Origin: an uncultured Aquimarina sp.
GTDB taxonomy: Bacteria; Bacteroidota; Bacteroidia; Flavobacteriales; Flavobacteriaceae
Reading direction: 5' to 3'
NCBI GenBank assembly: GCA_947503135.1
Contig: CANNCQ010000009.1
Span: 22,289 to 86,288 of the forward strand
Length of the DNA: 64,000 nt
This document shows, piece by piece, positions 1-10,000 of the stretch. The position numbers and the translations under genes are program-made. The notes under the pieces were generated by a model, which made no database searches, had not been told where the DNA came from, and saw only the letters and a program-made list of their open reading frames with translations. Position 1 is the stretch's first letter. Each line of letters begins with the position of its first letter.

Positions 1-198
1 ATTGTTTTTAAGTAAAATATCTACAGTGATGTTGTAGTAGTTTGATAATTTAACCATAAACTCAAGACTGGGAAGTGAGCGAGCATCTTCGTAAGAGCTT
101 ATACGCGCTCGGGTAATGCCTAAATCTGTGGCAAGCTTTGCTTGAGAAAGGTTTTTATGCTTACGTAAGTGTACTAGGTTTTTTGCTAAATACTTCAT
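1..198 (-). CDS. XRE-family HTH regulator, truncated by window edge
   Basis: Reading leftward from an ATG at 198, the frame stays open for 66 codons to the window edge, so the C-terminus is missing. The visible part is a Cro/C1-type helix-turn-helix: an N-terminal helix with LRKHKNLSQAKLA, then the turn and recognition helix LGITRARISSYEDAR, then the typical LPSLEFMVKLSNYYNITVD tail in which the next residues normally read D-x-L. This family binds operator DNA as a dimer, often as an autorepressor or phage/stress regulator. Its target cannot be told from here. The gene is short of its end because of the window, not because of a mutation I can see. Confidence 0.85.
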   Translation of the reverse strand, partial: MKYLAKNLVHLRKHKNLSQAKLATDLGITRARISSYEDARSLPSLEFMVKLSNYYNITVDILLKNN

Positions 199-305
199 TT
201 GCTACAAATGTAAACATTAAATATATTTATTTGTAGCAAGTTGCAGTGTGGTTTTGTTTTAAATTTAAAATAGGTTCTTTTTTTAATAATCGTTATTATT
301 GATAG

Positions 306-1226
306 TTATTCAATATCAATATTGAATTTAGATTTTATTAAGTTCTCTTTTTCGGTATTTAAATATTCTAAAAAAGCTTTTGCTACGGGTGAGAATTTTT
401 TTCCTTTAGACCAAATAACATTCCAATTCGATTTTATAGGAAAGCCTTTTACGGGAATTATTTGAAGCTTATTTTCAGCAATTTCATCTCGAATGCCAAT
501 TAAAGGCATAATTGAATAACCCAAACCAGATAATACAGCTTGCTTTACGGCTTCATTAGAGGTCAGTTCCATTTTTTTCTTCACTAAAATTTTATTTTTT
601 TCAGTATATAATTCCATTGTTAAACGCGTTCCTGAGCCTTTTTCTCTGTAAATTATTGGTAATTCTGATAAAATAGAGTGTGGATAGGTTTTCTTTTCAA
701 ATCGTTCGGTTGTATTCCCTACTAAATACAACTGATTTTTCATTAACTGTATAGATTCAATTTTTAAATTGTCGGGTAGTAAAGATACCATTGAAAAATC
801 AACACTATTTTCATTAAGGCTTTCAATTACTTTAGTTTTGTTGGTTACATCCAAAACCAAATCTACTTCAGGGTTTTGTTTTATAAAGTCGGCCAGTAAA
901 TAGGGCATAATATATTTAGCAGTCGATACAATAGATATTTTTAGCTTACCCGATAATTTTCCACTATATGCAATCGATTTGTACTCAATTTCGTTTACAT
1001 GTTTTAGAATCACCTTACCAGCTTCCACAATTTCTTTTCCGAAATCAGTAATGTAAATCTGTCTGCCAATCACTTCGGTTAGTGGTAAAGGAAATTGATC
1101 TTGAAATTTCTTTAATTGAATAGAAACTGCAGGTTGTGTTAAATGTAACTCTTCCGAAGCTTTTGTAATACTTGACTTCTCGGCAATTTTAAGAAAAATT
1201 TGGAGCTGGTGTAGGGTGTAATTCAT
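306..1226 (-). CDS. LysR-family transcriptional regulator
   Basis: A 306-residue protein of normal LysR length. Residues 1-60 form the winged HTH (YTLHQLQIFLKIAEKSSITKASEELHLTQPAVS...), followed by a linker helix and a substrate-binding effector domain from about residue 90. It starts 18 bp after the stop of the SbtA-type permease on the same strand, so the two are probably co-transcribed. In cyanobacteria, LysR proteins (CmpR, CcmR/NdhR) control inorganic carbon uptake including SbtA; by analogy this one may sense a carbon metabolite and regulate the permease. That role is inference; the family call is secure. ATG at 1226 fits the family N-terminus exactly. Confidence 0.92.
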   Translation of the reverse strand: MNYTLHQLQIFLKIAEKSSITKASEELHLTQPAVSIQLKKFQDQFPLPLTEVIGRQIYITDFGKEIVEAGKVILKHVNEIEYKSIAYSGKLSGKLKISIVSTAKYIMPYLLADFIKQNPEVDLVLDVTNKTKVIESLNENSVDFSMVSLLPDNLKIESIQLMKNQLYLVGNTTERFEKKTYPHSILSELPIIYREKGSGTRLTMELYTEKNKILVKKKMELTSNEAVKQAVLSGLGYSIMPLIGIRDEIAENKLQIIPVKGFPIKSNWNVIWSKGKKFSPVAKAFLEYLNTEKENLIKSKFNIDIE

Positions 1227-1244
1227 ACAGTAACAAATGTTAGT

Positions 1245-2207
1245 TTAAATAAAATAGTTAATAATATACAAATATAAAGGCATCCCTAAAGTAATATTAA
1301 AAGGAAAGGTAACGGCTAGGGCCATAGGAATGTATAAACTAGGATTTGCTTTAGGGGCGGCCATTTTCATAGCAGCAGGTACGGCAATATATGAAGCACT
1401 AGCCGCAAGAATAGCAAATAATAGCCTGTTACCAATACCTTCAATAAAATAACCAGATGCTATTGAAACAATACAACCATTAATGATTGGTATGAGTATT
1501 GCAAAAGCGATTACGAATTTACCTTGCTTGATAAAAGCAGATAATTTTTTTCCGCTAGTGATACCCATATCTAGCAAAAATACAGCTAAAAAACCTTTAA
1601 AAATATCTGTTGTAAAAGGTTTAATTCCTTCGGCTTGTGATTCGCTTGCTAGGAAGCCTATTATTAAACTCCCCATTATTAACAGTACACTACCATTGGT
1701 TAATGCATGTTTTACCACTTTACCCATCGAAATGCTACTTTTTTCTTTATCGTAAATAGAAATAAGTAACAACCCAATCATAATAGATGGTGCTTCCATT
1801 AGTGCCATTACAGCAACCATATGCCCTCCAAAGGGGATTCCTTCCAATTCCATAAAAGAAATGGTAGTAACAAAGGTTACAGCACTTACCGAGCCATAAG
1901 CAGCGGCAATAGCTCCCGAGTTAGCAATAGTTAGTTTTTTCTTTAAAATAAAAAAAGTGTAAACAGGGACAATTGCAGCTAAAAATATACCAAATAATAG
2001 GGACCATAAAATTTCAAGATTTAACTCGCTATGCGATAGTTCTTGGCCTCCTTTAAAGCCTATTGACATTAATAGATATAACGAAATAAATTTCGCTGAG
2101 TTTTCAGGTATTTTTAAGTCACTTTTTAATTGAACAGCTATAATTCCTAAAAAGAAGAAAAGTAATGCAGGGTTTGATAAGTTATCGAGTAATAAATGAA
2201 AATCCAT
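1245..2207 (-). CDS. sbtA: SbtA-type sodium-dependent bicarbonate permease
   Basis: A 320-residue integral membrane protein with about ten hydrophobic segments and the signatures of the SbtA/DUF897 family: an N-terminal NPALLFFFLGIIAVQLKSDLKIP helix pair, the LLMSIGFKGGQEL segment, and the inverted second half with FLLDMGITSGKKL and AASASYIAVPAAMKMAAPKANPS. Cyanobacterial SbtA imports bicarbonate with sodium. No SbtB (PII-like) gene lies next to it; the upstream neighbour is a 77-residue protein without PII features. A LysR gene follows directly. In a heterotrophic flavobacterium the bicarbonate could feed anaplerotic carboxylases. Family is sure; substrate is by homology. Confidence 0.85.
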   Translation of the reverse strand: MDFHLLLDNLSNPALLFFFLGIIAVQLKSDLKIPENSAKFISLYLLMSIGFKGGQELSHSELNLEILWSLLFGIFLAAIVPVYTFFILKKKLTIANSGAIAAAYGSVSAVTFVTTISFMELEGIPFGGHMVAVMALMEAPSIMIGLLLISIYDKEKSSISMGKVVKHALTNGSVLLIMGSLIIGFLASESQAEGIKPFTTDIFKGFLAVFLLDMGITSGKKLSAFIKQGKFVIAFAILIPIINGCIVSIASGYFIEGIGNRLLFAILAASASYIAVPAAMKMAAPKANPSLYIPMALAVTFPFNITLGMPLYLYIINYFI

Positions 2208-2299
2208 TTTTAAAGATTTAATTAAGTGTTGATTTTTCTTTGGTTTTAATGGTAAGGGGACTGTTTATTTCTGAAAAACAGTATCAGTTCGCTTACCTT

Positions 2300-2533
2300 C
2301 TAAAATGCAATAGCGTTTTGTTGAACTTCTGCAAGTTGGTCAATCCGGTTGCGGTTATGCATATAGGCACCCTCTAAATTTTCTTCGATAATTGAAAGTG
2401 TTTTAGTTTTGTGATGGTTGTTTTTTTTATTCAATAATGTTACCGCTATATCTTTGGCTTCTACAGTGGTAAAAACATCATCAAAAAGATTAATATATTT
2501 TGTCTTTTGAGAATTTTTGGTAATTTTTTTCAT
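2300..2533 (-). CDS. small hypothetical protein (77 aa)
   Basis: I do not recognise this protein. It has a basic N-terminus (MKKITKNSQKTKY), a middle with KDIAVTLLNKKNNHHKTKTLS, and an acidic helical C-terminus ending in QLAEVQQNAIAF. There is no signal peptide or membrane segment. It lies 92 bp upstream of the bicarbonate permease on the same strand and could share its transcript. It does not look like SbtB: no PII-type T-loop or nucleotide-binding motif is visible. The start ATG at 2533 is followed by a plausible lysine-rich start. It could be a spurious reading frame, but the position and clean end argue mildly for a real gene. Confidence 0.5.
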   Translation of the reverse strand: MKKITKNSQKTKYINLFDDVFTTVEAKDIAVTLLNKKNNHHKTKTLSIIEENLEGAYMHNRNRIDQLAEVQQNAIAF

Positions 2534-2857
2534 AGAATTATGTTATTGAATTTTTGTTTAACAAAACCAATACTTAAATGTTTTGATTGCTTGTTTTTTG
2601 AGCTTTAGTTTAGCTCAAAATAAAAAGTTTTAAATATTCGTATTGCATTGCTTTATGCAAAGGTGAGGTAATACATCTATATATTTTTATTTATATTTAT
2701 TATCTTAATAATAATAAATTTTTATGTTTTTATTTTTTGTACCAGGTAAGTGCTCTTAGTTTTGTAGGAATTGAAAGGTAATTTTATAGAAAAAAAAGCC
2801 ATAAAAAAAGCGAGCCATTTGGCTCGCTTTTATTTATTCAAAAATTAAATCTAGTTT
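2534..2857. other. intergenic region between mdh and the small gene
   Basis: Very AT-rich 324 bp. It holds the mdh terminator at its right end (2807-2830) and presumably the promoter of the 2533 gene. I see no further gene or repeat. Confidence 0.6.
2807..2830 (-). terminator. mdh rho-independent terminator
   Basis: AAAGCGAGCC / GGCTCGCTTT, a 10-bp perfect stem with a 4-nt loop, directly after the mdh stop. On the minus strand it runs into TTTTTTT. Confidence 0.9.
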
Positions 2858-3784
2858 TTATAATTCTAACAATCCGTTAGTTTTACGAACACCTTCCGAG
2901 CTTTCTATAAGTTTAGCTTTTTCAGCATCATTTAAATCAATTTCAACTATTTTTTCAATACCGTTTTTTCCTAAAATAACAGGTACTCCAATTGAAATGT
3001 CATTCATTCCGTATTCACCATCTAATAAGGCAGAACAAGGAAACATTTTCTTTTGATCACAAGCAATTGCTTGCACCATAGAGGATACAGCAGCACCTGG
3101 TGCATACCAAGCAGAAGTCCCTAGTAAGCCAGTAAGTGTAGCACCACCAACTTTAGTATCTGCTGCTACTTGCTCCAAACGCTCTTCAGTTAAAAATTCA
3201 GCAGCTTTTACACTGTTACGAGTAGCTAAACGTGTTAAAGGAAGCATTCCTTTATCGCTATGGCCTCCAATCACCATTCCATCAATATCTGAAATAGGAG
3301 CCTCTAATGCTTCAGCTAAGCGGTATTTAAAGCGTGCGCTATCCAAAGCACCACCCATACCAATAATTCTATTTTTAGGTAAATTAGTTGTTTTGTGAAC
3401 CAAATAAGTCATTGTATCCATAGGGTTGCTAACTACGATAATAATGATATTAGGCGAATGCTTAATCAAGTTTTCAGAAACCTGCTTCACAATACCAGCG
3501 TTAATTCCTATTAGCTCTTCACGAGTCATTCCAGGCTTACGAGGAATCCCAGAGGTAATAACAGCAACTTCCGATCCAGCGGTTTTAGAATAATCGTTAG
3601 TGCTTCCTTTGATTTGAGTGTCAAAATTTAATAAAGACGCCGTTTGCATTAAGTCCATTGCTTTTCCTTCTGCATATCCTTCTTTAATGTCTAAAATAAC
3701 AACTTCCGAAGCGAAATTTTTTATCGCAATATATTCTGCACAACTGGCACCTACAGCTCCAGCACCTACAACAGTTACTTTCAT
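2858..3784 (-). CDS. mdh: malate dehydrogenase
   Basis: A 308-residue NAD-dependent malate dehydrogenase of the LDH-like type, interconverting malate and oxaloacetate in the TCA cycle. The Rossmann motif GAGAVG is at residues 7-12, and D32 at the end of strand 2 indicates NAD rather than NADP. Substrate-binding arginines R82 and R88 sit in GIPRKPGMTREEL, R151 follows D148 in GGALDSARF, and the catalytic histidine is H175 in IGGHSD. Length and start fit the family. It stands alone, with its own terminator, and its start faces clpB across a 463-bp divergent region. Confidence 0.97.
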   Translation of the reverse strand: MKVTVVGAGAVGASCAEYIAIKNFASEVVILDIKEGYAEGKAMDLMQTASLLNFDTQIKGSTNDYSKTAGSEVAVITSGIPRKPGMTREELIGINAGIVKQVSENLIKHSPNIIIIVVSNPMDTMTYLVHKTTNLPKNRIIGMGGALDSARFKYRLAEALEAPISDIDGMVIGGHSDKGMLPLTRLATRNSVKAAEFLTEERLEQVAADTKVGGATLTGLLGTSAWYAPGAAVSSMVQAIACDQKKMFPCSALLDGEYGMNDISIGVPVILGKNGIEKIVEIDLNDAEKAKLIESSEGVRKTNGLLEL

Positions 3785-4247
3785 TTTTGTATTGATTTAT
3801 GGTTAAATAATTGATCGTAAAAATACAAATAATCAAACGTTATTGCTTATATGAATATGAAAATAAAGCATAATAAAAACTAAGATTTTGATAATTTCAA
3901 TAAGCAAAAAGGTGCTCTTATTTTTAAAAAGGCAAGTTCTACTATCTGCTATGTCTTTTTTAAGACTAGCTTTTATATAATTAAAGTCATAAAAAGGACG
4001 TTTATATATAGGGCTAAACGCTAAAATTGTTTTGTGTTTTTTTAGTTTTTAAGCTTTGTGAATAAAAGGTATAATTATTTATTAGTTGGATGTTTTAAGA
4101 GGGTGCATTCATGCAGTTTTGAATATTTAAAGTGACAAAAAGTCATCAAAATAAGATTAAAAAAGGTCATTTTGACATTATTTTTACGTGGCATTGAAAT
4201 TGACTAGTTGTGGGTGTAACCAACTCAAGAATTTAAAAATAACGACA
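3785..4247. other. divergent mdh/clpB control region
   Basis: 463 bp without a gene, AT-rich. The right third holds two palindromes and a sigma-54-like promoter for clpB (see that entry). The left part must hold the mdh promoter, but I could not pick out a convincing -33/-7 pair. Confidence 0.6.
4133..4204 (+). promoter_or_regulatory. putative sigma-54-like promoter with two upstream palindromes, for clpB
   Basis: TGGCA at 4189-4193 and TTGAC at 4200-4204 place GG (4190-4191) and the following G (4202) exactly 12 bp apart, the spacing of -24/-12 sigma-54 promoters. The -12 element reads GA where the consensus has GC. Upstream lie two palindromes, TGAC-n5-GTCA (4133-4145) and GTCA-n3-TGAC (4166-4176), centred 32 bp apart, about three helical turns; they could bind an enhancer-type activator or repressor. 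The predicted start near 4215 would leave a leader of about 33 nt before the ATG at 4248 and rules out the in-frame GTG at 4188. Inference from pattern only. Confidence 0.5.
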
Positions 4248-6830
4248 ATGAATTTTAATAATTATACCATAAAGTCTCAAGAAGCTATTCAGCAAGCACA
4301 GCAGTTAGCGCAAAGTATGGGGCATCAGCAAATTGAAAACGAACATATTTATAAAGGAATAACGGAAGTAGATGAAAATGTGCTGCCCTATTTGTTGAAG
4401 AAACTAAATGTAAACCAACAAATACTTTCTCAAATATTAGATAGTACTTTGCAAAGTTTTCCAAAAGTGCAAGGAGGAGAATTGCAGTTAAGTAGACAGG
4501 CAAATACAGCGGTATTGGATGCAAATACTATTGCTAAAAAAATGAATGACGAGTACGTGTCAATAGAACATTTGTTATTAGCAATTTTTGATTCTAAAAG
4601 TAAAATTGCTCAGATTTTAAAGGATCAAGGAGTAACTAAAAAAGCGTTACATGCAGCAATAGAGCAAGTTAGGAATGGAGAAAGAGTAACATCTCAAAGT
4701 GCAGAAGACACCTACCAATCGTTAAATAAATATGCTAAAAATTTAAATGATTTAGCAGAAAGCGGAAAGCTAGATCCAGTAATTGGACGCGACGATGAAA
4801 TACGACGAGTACTTCAAATTTTATCGCGTAGAACAAAAAATAACCCAATGCTTGTAGGAGAGCCTGGGACAGGAAAGACAGCTATAGCTGAAGGTTTAGC
4901 GCATCGCATAGTATCGGGAGATGTTCCCGAAAATTTAAAAGAAAAAGAGCTTTTTTCTTTAGATATGGGAGCTTTAATTGCAGGGGCTAAATACAAAGGT
5001 GAGTTCGAGGAGCGTTTAAAATCGGTAGTGAAAGAGGTTACTTCAGCTGATGGAAATATTATTTTATTTATCGACGAAATACATACGCTTGTTGGCGCAG
5101 GTGGTGGTCAAGGGGCTATGGATGCAGCCAATATTCTAAAGCCAGCATTAGCCAGGGGAGAGCTTAGGGCTATTGGAGCAACTACACTAGATGAATATCA
5201 AAAATATTTTGAAAAAGATAAGGCCTTAGAGCGTCGCTTTCAAAAAGTAATTGTAGATGAGCCAGATACCGAAAGTGCCATTTCTATTTTGAGAGGAATA
5301 AAAGATAAATACGAAACACATCATAAAGTCCGCATATTAGATGAAGCTATAATTGCAGCAGTAGAGCTCTCTCAGCGCTATATTTCTAATAGATTTTTGC
5401 CAGACAAGGCAATTGATTTAATGGATGAAGCGGCCTCTAAACTACGAATGGAAATTAACTCCAAACCCTTAGAATTGGATGTCCTTGATCGCAAAATTAT
5501 GCAGCTCGAAATTGAAATAGAAGCTATAAAACGAGAAAACGATATTGATAAGCTAAAAGGATTAAATATAGAGTTGGCAAATTTAAAAGAAGAACGTAAT
5601 GAAATATTTAGTAAGTGGAGTAGCGAAAAAGAAGTGGTCGATAGTATTCAAAAATACAAGCAGCAAATTGAAGAGCATAATCTAGAAGCAGACCGAGCAG
5701 AACGAAATGGGGACTACGGTAAAGTGGCCGAGTTGCGTTATGGTAAAATTAAAGAAATACAAGAGCAACTCGAAAAACTCGAAGCGGCTTCAGCTTCAAA
5801 AGGCGAAACTTCGTTAATTAAAGAAGAAGTAACTAATGAGGATATTGCTGAGGTCGTAGCAAAGTGGACAGGAATTCCGGTAACTAAAATGTTACAAAGT
5901 GACCGTGAAAAGCTGTTAAGATTAGAGGAGGAATTGCATAACCAAGTTGTAGGTCAGCATAATGCTATAACAGCGGTGAGTGATGCTATTCGTAGGAGTA
6001 GAGCAGGGCTTCAAAGCGCTAATAGACCAATAGGATCCTTTTTGTTTTTAGGAACCACAGGGGTTGGTAAAACAGAATTAGCAAAAGCATTAGCTAATTA
6101 TTTGTTTAATGACGAAACAGCGATGACGCGGATAGATATGAGTGAATATCAAGAGCGCCATTCGGTAAGTAGGTTGGTAGGAGCGCCTCCTGGATATGTG
6201 GGTTATGACGAGGGGGGACAGTTAACCGAGGCTGTTCGCAGAAAACCGTATTCGGTAGTATTGTTAGATGAAATTGAAAAAGCACACCCTGATACTTTTA
6301 ATATTTTACTTCAGGTTTTGGATGAAGGAAGGTTAACGGATAGCAAAGGGCGTACTTCAGATTTTAGGAATACTATTGTGATAATGACGTCCAACATGGG
6401 GAGCGAAATTATAAAAGATAAGTTTGCAACTGAAGAAAACCCTGAAGCAGCAGCAGAAATAGCTAAAGACGAAGTGTTAGGAGTTTTAAAACAAGTGTTA
6501 CGTCCCGAATTTTTAAATCGAATAGATGATATTGTAATGTTTAGTCCGTTAAATCAGATTGATATTAAGCAAATTGTGGATATTCAATTAAAAGGATTGT
6601 CAAAAATGTTAGCTAAACAAAATATAACTATTGATGCTACAGAAGAAGCAAAAATATTGTTGTCAGAAAAAGGTTTTGATCCTGAATTTGGTGCGCGTCC
6701 AGTGAAAAGGACGATTCAGAAAATGATAATTAATTCGTTGTCTAAAAGGATATTAGCAAGTGAAGTTAAGGTAGATAGTGTGATTTTAGTAGATGCTTTT
6801 AATGATGAAATCGTATTTAGAAATAATTAA
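4248..6830 (+). CDS. clpB: ATP-dependent chaperone ClpB
   Basis: An 860-residue Hsp100 disaggregase that works with DnaK to pull proteins out of aggregates. In order: the Clp N-domain (1-145), AAA1 with Walker A GEPGTGKT at 204-211 and Walker B IILFIDEIHTLVGAG, the long coiled-coil M-domain that marks ClpB (about 400-520), and AAA2 with GTTGVGKT at 602-609, Walker B VVLLDEIEKAH, and the C-terminal sensor-2 region GARPVKR. ATG 4248 is preferred over the in-frame GTG at 4188, because homologues start with MN-F-x-x-Y-T-x-K-(S/A)QEA and the predicted promoter overlaps the longer start. Ends in a strong terminator. Confidence 0.98.
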   Translation: MNFNNYTIKSQEAIQQAQQLAQSMGHQQIENEHIYKGITEVDENVLPYLLKKLNVNQQILSQILDSTLQSFPKVQGGELQLSRQANTAVLDANTIAKKMNDEYVSIEHLLLAIFDSKSKIAQILKDQGVTKKALHAAIEQVRNGERVTSQSAEDTYQSLNKYAKNLNDLAESGKLDPVIGRDDEIRRVLQILSRRTKNNPMLVGEPGTGKTAIAEGLAHRIVSGDVPENLKEKELFSLDMGALIAGAKYKGEFEERLKSVVKEVTSADGNIILFIDEIHTLVGAGGGQGAMDAANILKPALARGELRAIGATTLDEYQKYFEKDKALERRFQKVIVDEPDTESAISILRGIKDKYETHHKVRILDEAIIAAVELSQRYISNRFLPDKAIDLMDEAASKLRMEINSKPLELDVLDRKIMQLEIEIEAIKRENDIDKLKGLNIELANLKEERNEIFSKWSSEKEVVDSIQKYKQQIEEHNLEADRAERNGDYGKVAELRYGKIKEIQEQLEKLEAASASKGETSLIKEEVTNEDIAEVVAKWTGIPVTKMLQSDREKLLRLEEELHNQVVGQHNAITAVSDAIRRSRAGLQSANRPIGSFLFLGTTGVGKTELAKALANYLFNDETAMTRIDMSEYQERHSVSRLVGAPPGYVGYDEGGQLTEAVRRKPYSVVLLDEIEKAHPDTFNILLQVLDEGRLTDSKGRTSDFRNTIVIMTSNMGSEIIKDKFATEENPEAAAEIAKDEVLGVLKQVLRPEFLNRIDDIVMFSPLNQIDIKQIVDIQLKGLSKMLAKQNITIDATEEAKILLSEKGFDPEFGARPVKRTIQKMIINSLSKRILASEVKVDSVILVDAFNDEIVFRNN

Positions 6831-6874
6831 CATAGCTTATTCATAATTAGAATCTCAACATTGATTAGCTTAAG

Positions 6875-6912
6875 AACACCCGTTGGTTTACATCTTCGGG
6901 TGTTTTTTTTAT
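6875..6912 (+). terminator. clpB terminator
   Basis: AACACCCG (6875-6882) pairs with CGGGTGTT (6897-6904) around a 14-nt loop, followed by a run of T. Confidence 0.88.
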
Positions 6913-7029
6913 AATTTTAGTTAAATTTCGAAAATTATCAGTGAAAACTAATCAGTTTTGGGTACTTTAGGGTTGTTAGGGGTTATTTTATTTTAGTAAT
7001 TCTTAAACACCCCAAATTATAATGGTTTA

Positions 7030-10000
7030 ATGAATTTTGTAGTGTTTATAAGATTAGTATTTATACTATTTGCCAGTGTATATGTGCATGGTCAAATTGA
7101 TGTAAATGAAATTTCTTTTCAAAAAGTTTTAGGTGAAATATCAGAAAGCTCAATTACTGATATAATGGAAGATAGTAACGGTTTCTTGTGGATTGGAACT
7201 GCTAATGGGATTCTAAAATATGATGGTAGCTCTTTTCAGAGTTTTGATGCTTATTATAATAATAGTCAGGTAAATAATTTTGTTAGTAAAATATACGAAG
7301 GTGATTCAGGGATTTTATATGTAGGTACTTATAATGGTTTGAACTATTATGACAACACTTTAGGAGTTTTAAAACGCTATCCTTTTAAAGGAGAAAGTCA
7401 ATTTATAAATAAAACAGATATCAATTCTTTGTTGGAGACAAAGAATCATTTATGGATTGGGACTACTAGAAATGGACTTTTTAGATATAATTTAAGCACA
7501 GGAAAAATCAAGCGTCTTTTTTATAATGCTAAAGATGCTGATTATGGAAATGTTTTGAGTCTAAGTAGTTACGGGGATAGTCATTTTGTAGTTATTAATA
7601 GAAATGCGGCCTACATTATTGATCAAGACATGGCTGTAGTAAGTTCAGTGAAGCTTAGCTATATTAAATCAGTAAAACAGGTTAGTTCAAATCAATTTTT
7701 GCTAGGATCATTTGATGGTTTTTTTAGTGAGCTTAAAATAGGAGTGAATTTTAAGATAAATAAACAAAATAGCCGTAAAATAACAGATTATAGAATATCA
7801 GCTTTAGAGAAAGATCCTTCGGGTAACATTTGGATAGCTTCTGAAAATGGAGGAGTCTTCATTCTTTCTAGAAAAAATAAAGCAACGATTCATTTGCAAA
7901 ATACATCGGAAGATCCAGATGTGCTGCCTAATAATTCAATATGGTCTATTTATAAAGCTAATAACGGAGTTATGTGGCTTGGTAGTTTTAAAAGAGGATT
8001 AAGCTTTTATGATAAAGAGTATCTTAAGTTTAAACATGAAAAGAAAGCGAAGCCAATAAAATCTTCTTTAAGCAATAACATAGCAACCTGTTTTTTGGAA
8101 GATGAAAATAAAAATATTTGGATAGGAACCGATGGAGGAGGGCTTAATTATTGGGACCGGAATAAAAAAACGTATACACACTATTCTTTAGATAACGGGA
8201 AGCTTAATACAAATGTCGTGCTTTCAATAGTTAGAAATGATAATGAACTGTGGATAGCTAGTTGGGCAAATGGCATTACTATTTTTGATATAGAGACCAA
8301 GAAATACAGGGTTTTGGATGTTGAAAACTCATCGTTGTCTTCAAAATTTTTAGAGAATTTGCTTAAAGATAGTCAAGGAAATATTTGGATAGCTACTTTT
8401 CGAGGAGGACTACATCGGTACAATGTAACAACAAACACCCTTGAAAAGATAGATTTGGTTATGGATAACAGAATATTAAATCCATCCCAAGTGTTAACTA
8501 TTTTTGAAGATAATATGGGTAATATTTGGCTTGGTAGCCATGGCGACGGTGTAATTCGGTTAAAGAAAAAAAATGGTACTTGGAAAGTAGTTAATCAATA
8601 TAGGGTTACAGGCGAGAAAGGTATAGGAATTTCAAATGATTTTGTAAATGATATTCATCAAGATAAAAAAGGTTCGTTGTGGGTAGGTACAGACTCTGGC
8701 TTAAATAAATATGACCCTAAAAGCAATTCATTTATCAGAATTGAGGAGCCTAAAGAGTTTAGAAGTGTATCAATTGAATCGATTGAACATGATGAAAAAG
8801 GAGAGTTGTGGTTGGGTACAAATAAGGGATTAAAAAGGTATAACCCTTCTAGTAATGAGTTAACTTCATACAATGTTAGTGACGGAGTTCAGGGGGCTAA
8901 TTTTAATTCTAATTCGTCTTATATGTTAAGTTCAAAAGAATTGGTTTTTGGAGGGAGTAACGGGTTTAATATTTTCTATCCTAATAAAATCAAGAAAAGA
9001 AAAGATAAGCCACAATTGTATATATCAAAGCTTAAAATTCAAAATAAAGAAGTGTATCCTAATGATGAATTTAGGGTGTTAAAGAAAACTATTAGCAAAA
9101 CCGATACGTTGACGTTAAATTATACTCACAATGTTATTAATTTTGAGTTCACGACAATAACTTACAGGAATCCGCAAAAGGTAAGCTATGCTTATTTTTT
9201 AGAAGGTTTTGACGATGATTGGAATTACGTAGGAAATAAAAATGATGTTACTTATACCAATTTAGATTCAGGTAAATATAAGTTGCATGTAAAGTCTACC
9301 AATTCTGATGGATTGTGGGTTGGCAACGAAAAAATACTTTTCTTAGAAATTATACCACCTTTTTGGCAAACGATTTGGTTTAAAACGCTAATGATAAGTT
9401 TGCTTTTGATTGTGAGCTATTTAATTTATTATTCAAGGACTAGAAATGTATTGCGGAATCAAAAAAAATTAAAAAAAGAAATAGCATTAAGGACTAAAGA
9501 GCTGCAATTTCAGAAAAATAAATTGATGGCTGTAGCGGACGAACTATCTACTAAAAACGAAGAAATCCAGCGATTTGCGTTTTCTGTTTCTCATGATTTG
9601 AAAAGCCCTTTGAGTAATATTAGAACAATCACCGAGCTTATTCAAATGGAATTTTCAGAAAAAGATTTGCCTTTTATTGAAAAGTATATGGAAATGATTG
9701 ATGTTTCCTGTGAAACGATGACGGATTTAATTGCCGATATTACTAGAGTAGCAAGAATAGGTGAGATAAAAAATAATAAAGAAATATTGGACACTAACCG
9801 GATAGTTAAATTGTCTAAAGTAATGATTAATACAAAGTTTGAAGAGCAAAATGTAGCACTTATAATTAAAGAGTCTTTACCTAATATTTATGCAGACCGA
9901 AACCGTATCATTCAAGTTTTTTCTAACTTATTTGATAATTCTATAAAATATATGGGGCATCAAAAAAATCCGACTATAGAAATTAAATTTGAGGAAAATA

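Noticed and set aside
4188..4247. Longer clpB start at GTG 4188
   Set aside because: The extra 20 residues do not fit ClpB and overlap the predicted promoter.
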